DNA of 22,538 nucleotides from Reticulomyxa filosa. Its lineage: Eukaryota > Foraminifera > Reticulomyxidae. Where the stretch lies: positions 1 through 22,538 of the forward strand of contig ASPP01003559.1 in assembly GCA_000512085.1 (NCBI GenBank). The letters run 5' to 3'. The translations under genes and the position numbers were made by a program. The notes beneath the pieces were generated by a model, which saw only the letters and a list, made by a program, of their open reading frames with translations, made no database searches and was not told the origin of the DNA. Within the stretch, counting starts at the first letter, position 1, and every line of letters begins with the position of its first letter. This document shows, piece by piece, positions 1 through 10,648 of this stretch.

Positions 1-104
1 AATCTAATTTTCATATAAAATATATAAAAGTTTTGTATTATATTATATAAATATACATATATTTATTTATTAATAAATTATAATAAATAATATTTTATAC
101 ATAA
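1..104. other. AT-rich left edge, no gene seen
   Basis: This is almost pure A/T sequence with short direct and inverted TA-rich runs. No open frame or RNA gene is recognisable. The frame of the WD40 relic becomes open at about 105, after a TAA at 102-104, so this stretch is either 5' flank or an intron before the first visible coding block. Confidence 0.5.
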
Positions 105-416
105 AAGAAACAAAAAGATGTTGAAATAATAACTCAAAATTGGATTAAAAATTTATCTATTAATATTGGATGGATTAATGATTTTAATATTATTACTAGA
201 TATTTGTTAATGAAATATTATAAACCATTTAAAATATTTAATGATGAATGTATTAGTATGAATAATAGTTTAAAATTTTCTTCAGACTCAACTAAGATAG
301 ATGTCATAATTGTACAATACAAATTTGGGATATAACATTAAAAAAACCAAAACAAATAAAAATATTAAAGGGATATTCTAGTATTATTAGATATGCAGAA
401 TTTTCTTTTGCTAATA

Positions 417-619
417 CAGTAAGTTGCAAAGAAAACTGAACGCCTAAAACATATATTATGATGATAATTGATTTTATCAATGAAAAATCAACATAATTTT
501 TTTTAAAAAAATAGCTACAAGTATTGTAGTTTTTAAATATGATATTGATTTTTCATTGATAAAATCAATTATCATAATAATATATGTTTTAGGCGTTCAG
601 TTTTCTTTGCAACTTACTG
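417..619. mobile_element. MITE-like hairpin element, Tc1/mariner-like ends
   Basis: Two arms of about 79 bp (417-495 and 541-619) are reverse complements with only a few mismatches. They begin CAGTAAGTTGCAAAG and end CTTTGCAACTTACTG. The 45-bp centre contains a further small palindrome (CTACAA-GTA-TTGTAG). The element carries no coding capacity. It sits inside the WD40 gene: TA precedes it (415-416) and AA follows (620-621), which could be a TA target duplication with one mutation. Removing 205 bp (element plus one 2-bp copy) joins the two WD40 frames in register. CAGT termini with a TA target are typical of Tc1/mariner-derived MITEs; the superfamily call is inference. Confidence 0.75.
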
Positions 620-773
620 AAGTATGATATTATCTTGTTCTAATGATAAAACAATTAGATTATGGGATATAAAATCAAAAAAATATAAACAAATACAAAT
701 ATTTATTGGACATACAAAAGTTGTTTCAAATGTACATTTTTCACCAAAAGAAAATATTATAGCATCAAGTTCT

Positions 774-868
774 TGGATAAAACAAATATTATTTATTTCT
801 TGTGAATGTCCTAATAATTGTTTAATTTGTTTAACACTATTAATATCCCATAAACGATTGTTTTTCAT
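774..868 (-). other. Inverted 95-bp segment inside the WD40 gene
   Basis: On the + strand the WD40 pattern breaks off after ENIIASSS (ending 773) and resumes with SSSNDLTLCLWNI from about 870. Between them the + strand reads unrelated residues. The minus strand of exactly this interval reads NNRLWDINS, then KQLLGHSQEINNICF, which is a clean WD unit of the same family. Flipping the segment puts a WD unit where one is missing, apart from several residues lost at the right junction. This is a small inversion, not an antisense gene. Confidence 0.75.
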
Positions 869-1277
869 ATCATCTTCAAATGATTTAACTTTATGTTTAT
901 GGAATATTCATTTAGGTATTAAATTATTAACTTTATATGGGCACACAATATATTACAAAAACTAAAATAATTTTATTTTATCTTGTTCTGCTGATCATAC
1001 TATTCAATTATGGAATATTTTATCTAAACAATGTTTTATTACTTTTTTAAGTCATTCTGATATTATTAGAGATATTTCTCTTTCTTCTGATTCACAAATT
1101 ATTATTTCCTGTTCTGATGATAAAATTGTTCGATTATGGGATATTCCGTTACAAATTGAAACACAAATATTACATTCCAATTTTATAAAAATATCTTGTA
1201 TAGATATTTCATCAGATAATCATTTTATTGTATCAACATCTAAAGATGAAACTGTTAGATTATGGAAAAGATTATAA

Positions 1278-1446
1278 AAATATTTTATTTATTACAATCT
1301 GGTTAGTTGTGTGTAGAAAAGATTGTTAATTACATTAAGTGTAACACGAATAGTTGCTATTTCAGCTATTTTCAATGAAATGAAAATTAATCAAATAAAA
1401 AGTATATTCACACTGAATTTGCCATTTCGTTGCTCTAAATTAAACG
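1278..1446. other. Convergent 3' intergenic spacer
   Basis: This short AT-rich spacer separates the 3' ends of the WD40 relic (+) and gene A (-). On the minus strand, about 150 bases after the gene A stop, AATAAATAAA occurs (near 1285-1297) and could serve as a poly(A) signal. No other feature is seen. Confidence 0.35.
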
Positions 1447-3573
1447 TCAAACGTGTGACTTAGAAGCAAATTTAGCTCTATAAGCGTCAACAAGCGCATT
1501 GCCTTTTGATCCACCAGCATTTTTGAGAACAACCTCAGAAACTAAGTCGGTTAATTGATCTGAACCCTTCTTTGAATTAATTGCCAAGTTTTCGCATCGA
1601 CCACCTGTAATATTAGCAATCTGCAGAAAATTTTGTTGCGCTTTCTGGTCGACATAAAAAGCGTGGACTGGGATATTATGTTGTCTCAAAAGTGCAAGTT
1701 CATTTTCGTAATATGTGGGATGAGAGAATAATTTTGTATTTTTCCAATAATTTTCTCCGAGTTTATTTTTTTTGGAATCTTTTCTTTTATTTATTACTTC
1801 TTCTTTTGTATTTGCTGCTGCGTCTCCAATTAAAATGATCTGCGAAACAGTTCCTTTTTGAACTTCTCTATTGATATGGACCAATCCAATTTCAATAGCT
1901 TCATTTCCCCATCCATAGTCAGCCTTAACACATTCCATAAAATTGTGAAGATTTTCAGGTTTAGATTCCCAAGTGGAGGACTGCAAAATCATATCTTCAG
2001 GAGCATTGTAATTTCGATACACAACAAATTGCATTTCGAAGCTGTTTGGAGGTTCTCCGTTATCTTTTAAAATAGTTGAAATACGTTCAAACATTATGCG
2101 TACTGCATGTTTAGCTTTTTGCAACAAACGATCCATAGAACCAGTTGCATCCATAAGCACTATTGTACGTGAAGATTTTTTCTCTTCCGTTCCTCTGTTC
2201 CGTTCACATAACATTTTTTTCACTGTATTTACATCGTTTTTTTTTACAGCTGTAATTAGTTTCTCACTAAATTCGTGCTCTTTTGCAGCAAAAGCTACAT
2301 ATTTTTTGCTGTCTGCATATTGATCTTTAAAGAAGCTGTTTCGCTTTTCGTTGAGAAGTGGATAAAAATCGCCTGCACTGCGTGCCTTTTCAATTTCGTC
2401 TTTGGTAATCAAAAATCTCTCAAGTGACTTATCAGACAAGACCAAACTGTAAGAACCATTTCCTCCCTGTCTGGCTGTACGTCCTTTGATTTGCACTTCT
2501 TCTGATACTTCCTCCGAAAGGAAGGTTTGGATTACATGAGCCCCACCATTGGCATTTACAACTTGATCACGACAAATAAAGTCTGTTCCTCTACCAAAAG
2601 CTTTAGTATATAATCCTATTCGTCCTGACGAAGTAGCACGTTTAATGAAAGATTCTTTCTCTTCAAAAGAATTTTCTTCCGTCATTACAATCGCACTGCT
2701 CTTCAACTCAAGAAAGTTGGATGACTCATAGAACTCCGTCAGTTGTTTTTTAGATTCGAAAAATACCAAGACAGCTCGCTTTGTTCCAGGATTTTTGCCA
2801 GTAATTCGATCGTCAATTTCTTTTTTGAGGGTAATGAAATAATCACTTTCACTGACAATAAGAATATCTTTTTTTTCGGCAAAGACAAGATTATTGTCAC
2901 TAAACAAAGATGGCATATATGTGTGTTTGGAAACATGATAATCTTCCTCCACCACTTCTTGCTCTGGTGGACTCAGCGTTTTCAAGGTCCCACTCACTCC
3001 CATAATGCAATAAAAATTTCTCGGAACTTCGGCGTATGAAAAATTACCAATTTGAAATGAAATAAAGATATTATCTTTTAAGCTTTTGTTACTGATATTG
3101 TTTTGTGCATGTTCATGATAATATGCGAATAAAGTTTTGTATCCATAGCGAATATTGTAGCAAATACTGTCTTGCTCTTTGTATCCAATCTTGTCATTAC
3201 TCACTTGATATCCATGAGAGGTAAAGTCTTGAACATCACTCAACATGTCTTTAATTGCTTCATCTAATAATGAATCCCATCCTTTCAATATATTGCAACA
3301 TGCTTTATATTCATTGGATTGTTTCACATTGTTCAATTTTAAATTGGCTGATTTGTTATTCCAAATGTAATCAATAAGTTTTGTGATAGTGTCATGTCGC
3401 AAGATAGCGGCAGGAGAATAGCAGCTGCCGTAAAACTCGAGGTTAAAGAACACATCCACCTCATCGATTAATAGGACTTTGGAACGAACTACTCGCACCT
3501 GTTCCATGGTTTTTGAATCGTCACTAGGGAGAATCAAGTTTTCCACAAGTTTGCGCACATCACCTCCTTCATT
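1447..3573 (-). CDS. Gene A, 3' part: SecA-like ATPase (second half) plus C-terminal VWA domain
   Basis: This is the C-terminal ~700 residues of giant protein A. SecA-type motor motifs in order are: Walker B LLIDEVDVFF (about 3450-3475); a spacer where SecA carries its preprotein-crosslinking domain; ISFQ...GVSGTL (about 2970-3065), matching the FQ..F....GMTGT block of SecA; GRGTDF (about 2575-2600); GGAHVIQTFLSEE; and motif VI GRTARQGG (about 2461-2485), corresponding to GRSGRQGD. Only about 80 residues separate motif VI from a VWA domain, so the SecA helical scaffold, two-helix finger and wing domain are missing or replaced. VWA: MIDAS DATGSM (2134-2153), VVYRNYNAP, ILIGDAAANT. The protein ends with a conserved GNALVDAYR.KF tail and TGA. 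The frame must be joined to the upstream 7-kb frame by a -1 shift at about 3573; paralogue B is continuous here. Molecular activity (ATP-driven movement of a polypeptide) is inferred from SecA only. Confidence 0.85.
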   Translation of the reverse strand, partial: NEGGDVRKLVENLILPSDDSKTMEQVRVVRSKVLLIDEVDVFFNLEFYGSCYSPAAILRHDTITKLIDYIWNNKSANLKLNNVKQSNEYKACCNILKGWDSLLDEAIKDMLSDVQDFTSHGYQVSNDKIGYKEQDSICYNIRYGYKTLFAYYHEHAQNNISNKSLKDNIFISFQIGNFSYAEVPRNFYCIMGVSGTLKTLSPPEQEVVEEDYHVSKHTYMPSLFSDNNLVFAEKKDILIVSESDYFITLKKEIDDRITGKNPGTKRAVLVFFESKKQLTEFYESSNFLELKSSAIVMTEENSFEEKESFIKRATSSGRIGLYTKAFGRGTDFICRDQVVNANGGAHVIQTFLSEEVSEEVQIKGRTARQGGNGSYSLVLSDKSLERFLITKDEIEKARSAGDFYPLLNEKRNSFFKDQYADSKKYVAFAAKEHEFSEKLITAVKKNDVNTVKKMLCERNRGTEEKKSSRTIVLMDATGSMDRLLQKAKHAVRIMFERISTILKDNGEPPNSFEMQFVVYRNYNAPEDMILQSSTWESKPENLHNFMECVKADYGWGNEAIEIGLVHINREVQKGTVSQIILIGDAAANTKEEVINKRKDSKKNKLGENYWKNTKLFSHPTYYENELALLRQHNIPVHAFYVDQKAQQNFLQIANITGGRCENLAINSKKGSDQLTDLVSEVVLKNAGGSKGNALVDAYRAKFASKSHV

Positions 3574-3580
3574 ATAATCC
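3570..3580 (-). other. Single-base frameshift in gene A (ERII/NEGGDVRKL)
   Basis: Gene B reads CERIINEGGDVRKLVENL without interruption (around 17700-17750). Gene A has ATTATAATGAA on the minus strand where B has ATTATTAATGAA, so one T is missing. As written, A passes into KEVMCANLWKT and a TGA at 3534. The downstream frame resumes exactly at the homologous residues. It could be a sequencing or assembly error, a recent mutation, or (less likely) recoding. Confidence 0.85.
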
Positions 3581-6500
3581 TTTCACAAATCTTGTTGAAA
3601 GTGCCATAATGGATATGATTAATCACACCCAAGATATTGAATAATTGCTCAAAGCTCTTAAAATCTCTACTACTTAAATGTTCACTGTACGAGGCGCAAC
3701 TCACATCAAAGCCAAGCAATGCCAACACACAAGAGGTAACAGCCAAAGTCACTGACTTGCCTTCGCCAGTCCCAATTTGAACCAAGTTTTTCGTTAATCC
3801 GACCTTGCTTTCATCAATTCCTAACATTCGGAATATGGAAATGACCTGAGCCGGATGTGGTTGTAGCAAATAGCTGTCTTGATCCTCCGCCTCCTTGGCA
3901 TCGTGGAAATAGTGTGAATTCTGAAGTGTCCATAGTGCAAAAATATGAGCCATCAAAATGGGGATTTTATTTCGAATATTTGCGTCCCATCGTTCTTGCC
4001 CTGGTTTTTGTTCGACGCCTCCAAAAATCAATTTTGTATTATTGGCAAGCATTGCAAATATGCTTGCATTGTTACTTTGACTTTTGGCCAAATTGTCCTT
4101 GAGCAATTGACAATATTTCTCTTTAAATTCATTATACCTATTTTCCAATTTCGGGCCATCTAGTTTATCACCTTTGGTTTCTATTTTTTGCAAAACGTAG
4201 TCAAGTTCATGTGCCTGAATCTTTTGATTGAACATGGACACGGAATATCCCTGAAACACGCCATGTTCAGCGACAATCATCGCACCTATGCCACTTACGT
4301 CTTTTTCTAATTGCAATGCCAGCATTGAAACGCCAATGCCGCCTTGGTGCTTTTGTTTGAAGGCACTCAATAGTTTATCTATCTGTTTGCCAATGGAGTC
4401 TTTAAAGCTGAAGATATGCATGGACATTTTTTTCATTGACAGTAAGTGTGGTACTATCTTTTCTGTATTCAAGTCTTGCATAGCCTCTTTTTCTAGTTGT
4501 TCCACTCGATTGGTTACCACAACGCTAACAGCTTCGATTTGGAGTTTTACAACACTTGAGAGGATTCCATGCTTCTGCATTGAGATAAAGCAATTGTAAC
4601 AAAGATTTACATTATTACAATCTAATGGCGTCCATTTGGTGTTGTCTTGCACTTTTTTTGCAAGCACTTGCACATCGAGTTCTAATTTTTTCGGACACTC
4701 TTCTAATTTCTCAGACTTGCCAATGTGCCTTTCCAATTGAGACATTTGTTTAAAGAACTCGATTTTGACTTTCAATTTATTGAAAAAGCGATCTCGTTCT
4801 GCATCATTAGATTTGGTCTTTTCGTTGTCAATTCCTTCGTCCATAGTGTCTTGTGCCATTTTCTCCAAACAAGCGTTAAGATCACGCATCACTTCGGCAT
4901 ATGTCCATATTTTGGTAGAGTCTTCTGGGAGACCGCAATACGTCTTTTTTTGTTTAAAGTGTTTCACCTTTTGCAACAGCGAACTCTTGCTTGCCACTGT
5001 TTCCATCACATCCAATACTTTATGCAAGTCAGGTACATTCAGCTGATCCACATTGGTTTTATACTTTTGATGAAGCGAAGTAAAGTATTTCGATATTTTC
5101 AAATCCAACTCTTTAATTCTGTCATTGAAATTGTTGGGCATCAATTCTTGTGCATCGGATGAAGTCAATTCAGCTTGTACTTCTATACATTGAATGATAA
5201 AATCAAGAGCATTTTCCATCCACTCCATAGTAGCGGATCCAATATCACCACGATCCAACACATCGAAATTGGAACCAATATTTTTTTGACACTTTTCAAA
5301 GGTATTGACTAGTGTGCCACGAGCTGTTGTAAAATATTTATTGATTTCGGGAATCTTTTTTTTAAATGTATTTTTGAAGTGAACAATTTCTTTCAAATCT
5401 ATGAGCGCTTTAGTTGTGTCTCCTTCGGTCCATTTTTTATTCATGCTTACAACAATCTCTTGAGCCATCGCATTTACATTGGTCTTGATCATCTTTTCTT
5501 GATTGGATGTGCAGTTGTTCAACAGGTTGTTAATGTCGTCAATATTTTTCGATTTGATTACTTCATTAACAACGCCAGTGGTATGATCTAGTTCGCTCTT
5601 GATATCGTCATTACAATGTGTAATCTCTTCTCCAAGCATTATTTGCATGTGTTTGGGTAAGGTATTCAACACTGATTGGCAAAGTCGAATTGAAGAATTG
5701 CTGTCTCGCGAGCTTGAATTGCCTACTTTCGCACGGGCTTCAATTAATTCATTTCGGACTTTCTGAGAGATGTCATCTTCAATCTCTCTCCATGTATCTC
5801 GATAAATTGCAGTCGTTTCCATGACTTTGATCAGTCTGGTATAAAGCTCTTTGGGTGGAGCTGACGAATAGGGATTAAATTGCTTACCCTCTAGTTTGAT
5901 ACGTCTGTACTTCTCCACAATATCTTTCAGCTTTGTTTCAATTTTTTTGCCGAGCTTATCTACGCAACTCATAATTTTACCAGTATTTTGATTTCCACTT
6001 TTTTTTTGCTGTTGTTCCTTCTTCGTGTCATCATCAAGCGAAATAGATTCACAATAATCACCTAAAATGCTGATAATTCTTCGAACCAATCGAATTTTAT
6101 TTTCGGCCTCCAAAAAATTTAAAGCGCTGACTGATGCATCCATCGTATCCAGTATCGCTTCCATCCATTTTCCAATGGCAGACTTTGTGTTCTCTTGCAT
6201 TCTTTCAATATCTCTTTGTACCACTTCATCCACAAATGTCAGTGCAAATTGTTGGGCGTCTTTCATCCATTCCAAATGATCGACTAGTTTGGTAACTCCG
6301 GTCAAGTCTACGTCATTTTCTCCCAGGAGAAGTACTTTCATCAACGTGGTTCTTGCCAAATCGTTCAACGAACGGGACAATGCATTTTTGATGTCATTGA
6401 ACACCCTCTCAATTTTTGGGTCATCGATATTCTGTTTGATTCGAAACATTTCCGCTGCAACGGTAGAGTATCTGTGTTCCTTGATAGCATCCAATACAGG

Positions 6501-9500
6501 TTTGGTATCAATGGTATCATTATAGATTTTGTCCTGATACTTCATATACAAATCCTTAAACTTGTAATTGGGCTTTGCAAAATCATCTAAAGCACTCAAA
6601 GCACTTGCTACGACAATTTTGATTCGTAATGGTTTTGTGTTTGTGTCTCGATCCAATTTGAGCATTTCATCAGCCATTTTTTGATGTGTCTGTCTTAATT
6701 TGATTTCAAATTGTTCCAACATGTCTTCCGGGAAATATGCAAATATTGAACTTTTTTCCAGTTTCTTGACTTCGTTCAAGCGGTTGAAAATGATTTCCAC
6801 TTTTTCAATTATTTTTGTGTTGTCACCACTTTCCGACACTGCGCTTTCTGTAAAATCCAAAGAATTGAGTTGGCTTTGAACAAATTTCGAATAATGTTGT
6901 AAAAAATGTTCCACCAAGTCAAACGTATTGGCAACATCTTGTTTCAAAGGAGGAGCCGTTTTATAATCTTCTTTTTTTTCTTCACTGTTGCCATCGCCAC
7001 GATCTCTGTTGGATCGTTGATCTGGTGTAGTGGTTTCCGTTGAAAAGGCAGTGGCTTTGCATTCTTTCAAGTAACGGAGCACTTTTTCAGTTCTTGACAC
7101 GTTTAACAGATCGAAATTGTGTCCGGTGCTGTTTTTGATCTTTGCAATCTCGCGTTCATAGTAGTGGATCTTTTCGTTGAGTTCATTTTCATTGTTAATC
7201 AGTCTTTGAATATCACTTTGTAGAAAATTGTGACTCTTCAGCGCTTCCACAGTGGTGCCCAATGAAGAAAGCCCTTTTTGTAATAGATCTTCAAACTCTT
7301 TCCTTATTTGCTTATTCTTCTGAAGCGTGTTCTTAATCTCGTCCATTTTTTGTGTGTGGGCGTCCTTGAGTTTTAGTGTTTCCGCTTTCAAGTTTTCCAG
7401 TGCCTTTTTTTTTTTCTTTTCTTCTTCTTGTACTTCTTCGATGGACTTGAATCCCTGTTTTCCGATGTACTCAACGGCCTCTTTTGATCCACTAGGTGAC
7501 AAAAATGATGTGATTGATGAGAAAGAATTACTTGCTTTGTTCAATTGATTATATTTTTGTTTCATCGCTTCCAATTTATTAATTCTCTCACGCACGATTT
7601 GGATTTTGCCATGACGTTGTCCACATTTTTCTTTCAGCAAATGACAGCCCTTGGTCAATTCCTCCTCCATCTCTTGGATTTGAGACATAAGTTTCTGTGC
7701 ATTTTCAATGTGCATTTTTTTCAAATACGAATTGGCATTGCTAACGCACTCCGTTTTAAGCTGGATCAAATAGTCTTTGATTTTTTCTTGGCAGTTGACA
7801 TTTTTCGTCTCCAAAGAAAATTCACGCCGAATGGTGGCCAATGTGGCTCGAATAGAATGTTCGAGTTGCATGCTCACCTCCTTGCGATTGGTAGATATTT
7901 TCGGGATAATTGTTTCCAAACGACGCAGATTACCAAGATGTGTGACGATTTTGCGTGCTTCAGCAAGTTGATTCGGGTGGTCCAGGTCTAATTCCAAATT
8001 TAAACTTGACTGTTGCAACTCGTACAAATGTGAGAATAACTTTTGTTTTATAGCATCCATTAGATTCGTGTTTCCTCCTTCTTGGCGCTCGTCGATCCAC
8101 TTCGAATGACTCACACAAAGCACACATTCATACAATCGATTGTAATCCACTGATGCATCTGACTTGCTCAACGAAGCGAGTATATTGTCAACATCTTTGT
8201 GTACATCACGCACGAATCCGAAAATCTTTTCGATTGTTTGAAAGTACTGTCTTTCTGTTTTTTGTTCAACTGTTTTCACTTTTCGAAGATCGTCCATCAC
8301 CAACACAAAACCCTTGATCTCGTCAAATGCTTGCGATTTCTGCTTTTCAAATAAATTGCAAATCTTTTGGCTTATTTTTTCAAAGTATCCGATTAATTCG
8401 ATCAAAAACGAACGGAACAGTTGTTTTGTAAATTTGTCGAGACCGACATGTTCCCAAGGCACTTCGAATACATTTACTGCTGCTTCTAAGGTATCAATTG
8501 TTTTTTGCACAATGTCAATGCCATTTTTGTCAAGTTTTTCAAGCAAAATGTGAGCACTATCAATTTTTTCTTCATTTTTTATTGAAGACGAAGAGTTTGA
8601 TATCTCTTTTGTCGACTTTTTCAAAACCGCAAGCCCTTCTTCTGTTGCACAGCGCTGGAGATAATCCGACAATTCACTTTCCAAGTTTTTAATCTCTTTT
8701 TTGATATCAATTAAAGAACAGATATGCTCTTGAATAGTGATGCCCTTTGCAATTGTTTTCAAATTTTTTTGAAACTCTGCAAACTTGTTCTTTGTAATGC
8801 ATTCTTTTGCATCGTCGACACAATTGGCAAAGCGTTTCTTCAGTCTATGTCCTGCTTCTTTGTATGAAGCGCTAAAGGCAGGGAAACAGCTCTGCACTTG
8901 TGCCATTTTGTCCAAATGGATTTTTAATACGCTTTCTGCATTTCCCGACTCATCACCTCCGTTTATTTGTTGTTCGATGATTGCCATTAACTGATTCATT
9001 TGCTCATTGATGTTTTGGTTCAATGATTCCGCACTGGCAGCATCTGGTAAATGATTCCGCAATCCATTTGCCACTCCAAGTTCATCGTACACCTTTTTGT
9101 ATGCCAAAACATCATCGTTACTAAGATTATGTGGAGAGCTAATACGTTTGTTGAAAGCAGACTTGGCCTCGTCGCTTTTTTGGTTCCATTCTCGCGTCAA
9201 CTTTTTCACACAATCATTGATTTCCGTTTCGATAGTCGCATTCTTCAAAACCGAGTTCAGACGTGCGAGTTCGTCCAACTTTATTTTGGCAATGTTGTAA
9301 TCACCACGTTGAAACGCCAGCAAGATATTTTCTTTGTGCTTCTTTACTTGCAGGCTGACAGCTGACTTGGACGCCTCTGAAAGAAAAGGGCAGAATACGT
9401 CTTCGGGATGCGTAATAAAGTTTTTCAAGTCGATCAGTTCTTCTAACAAATCACTTGGCGAGTCGTGGATCAAGTCCGGCGCAATTACTTCTTTTTTTGT

Positions 9501-10648
9501 TTTTCTTGCGATATCCAGCAAAATTGCTTTGTATCCTTCATCAGGATCATTTTCCATCGCATTGTACGTATCCTTTGCCAAAGCATGCATAAATGTCTTT
9601 TGCTCTTTAGGTAATTTCGTGAATACGTATGAAAATGCACTGATGTGGTTTTCGATGGATGGGATAATCCCCACCAACGTACGTGCCAGCTCTTTCACGC
9701 AACTCATCCGATGTCCCAATGCGACATAACTGATCAACACCACTGGTTTTACGCTTTTGCACTGTTGCAAAGCTCGTATAATACCAATGCCATTGGCGAC
9801 ATCCACCTCAGGGCCATTGGTATCTTCAAATCCAGGAGTATCACAAAGTATCACGTTACCCTTTGCTCCAAGTATGCCCATCTCTTTCAAATCAATAGGA
9901 ACCGCGGTAATGTATCGTGTTTCCGACGCCGCTTTGGAACTGGTACTGACTCTGTGCAAAGCCTTATTTTTCACTTGCACAGGCGCAATGTGCGGTTTTC
10001 CGTCGACCAGTTTCTCCTGCATCACCGATCCAGCAAGAAAGTGAATACATGTGGATTTACCGGCCCCTGTCCCTCCAAGTAACAAGATCACATTTTGGTC
10101 TTTAATTTGTATCGCAGCTTTCTCTGCTTCATCTACTAACTCCAACATTAGATTGATATCGAAATACTCTTTCACCTTTTGACGTTTTACTTCATTGTCA
10201 TTTTTTGGAATTTCAATTTCTAATAGTGAATTTTCATTGTCTTCAATAATCACACCATCTTCTAAAACGTCGAAATTTTGTTTGACAAGTTTGATTGTAT
10301 CTATATTTGGCTGTCCTGTGATCAAATAATCTTTTGCATTTTTAGTTAATGTAAAGCCCAGCAAATCCAAAAATTCTCTCACCACTACAATTACCTCTTT
10401 TCCATTGGTATTATTTTCTAACTTGTTAAGAATTGATCCCCAAGTTGAGTATATTTTGTCGCGATCTTCATCAGGTTTGATATTTAATAATGTATCAACC
10501 ACTACGTTCATAAAGTCCTTGCATTCTTTATTATTGGCATTCAATTGTGACAATTTGTTCCCAATATCGGTCATGATTTGTATTGACGGCTTCACTGTTT
10601 TGTTGCTGTCCACACTTTGCACTGACTCCGAGTTTTGATATTGCTGCA
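3574..10648 (-). CDS. Gene A, main part: PUB-like, P-loop GTPase, long helical rod, first half of SecA-like motor
   Basis: One uninterrupted frame of about 2,370 codons. Residues are numbered from Met at 10733, although the true entry is probably through a splice near 10648. About 70-165: a segment resembling a PUB domain (LLNIKPDEDRDKIY ... LDLLGF ... IDTIKLVKQNFDVL); PUB domains bind p97/VCP tails. About 210-420: P-loop GTPase with G1 GGTGAGKST (10051-10077), G3 DTPGFED (about 9825-9845) and a weak G4-like FTKLP lacking the usual Asp; closest in style to AIG1/septin-like TRAFAC GTPases. About 450-2230: mostly alpha-helical, Glu/Lys/Gln-rich, with heptad-like stretches (for example 7150-7450) and one acidic low-complexity linker (about 6950-7040). 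From about 2270: SecA-type nucleotide-binding domain with QPHPAQV (Q motif), Walker A GTGEGKS (3753-3773) and CASYSEHLSSRD (motif Ia). No signal peptide or membrane segment is seen, so a cytosolic location is inferred. Confidence 0.85.

Larger units (their letters stand above)
105..1277 (+). pseudogene. WD40-repeat protein, degenerate (Reticulomyxa-type family)
   Basis: This is a relic of a WD40 beta-propeller protein, a protein-interaction scaffold. Three collinear blocks are visible. Block 1 (about 105-300) gives an N-terminal segment with QNWIK, GWINDFN and FSSDSTKI. Block 2 (302-416, another frame) gives the WD unit NCTIQIWDI. Block 3 (624-1277) gives units with DKTIRLWDI, GHTKVVSNVHFSP, DLTLCLWNI, DHTIQLWNI, DDKIVRLWDI and DETVRLW, then a TAA at 1275-1277. 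About seven WD units can be counted, the usual number for one propeller. Four lesions are seen: a frameshift near 296-302, a 203-bp hairpin insertion at 417-619, an inverted segment at about 774-868, and an in-frame TAA at 963-965 with loss of a few residues. The N-terminal block matches my memory of the expanded WD40 family of Reticulomyxa filosa; that attribution is not verified. It is convergent with gene A. Confidence 0.8.

Noticed and set aside
614-868. Minus-strand open frame of 84 codons with WD40 residues
   Set aside because: Only the part at 774-868 carries WD40 pattern; the rest is antisense of the + strand WD units. It is best explained by a small inversion, not a gene.
3570-3580. 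Programmed -1 frameshift in gene A
   Set aside because: The site ATTATAATG has no heptameric slippery pattern, and paralogue B reads straight through without a shift.
3857-10082. Many + strand open frames of 65-150 codons
   Set aside because: They lie antisense to the long gene A frame, have Phe/Ser/Cys-rich shadow composition and no domains.
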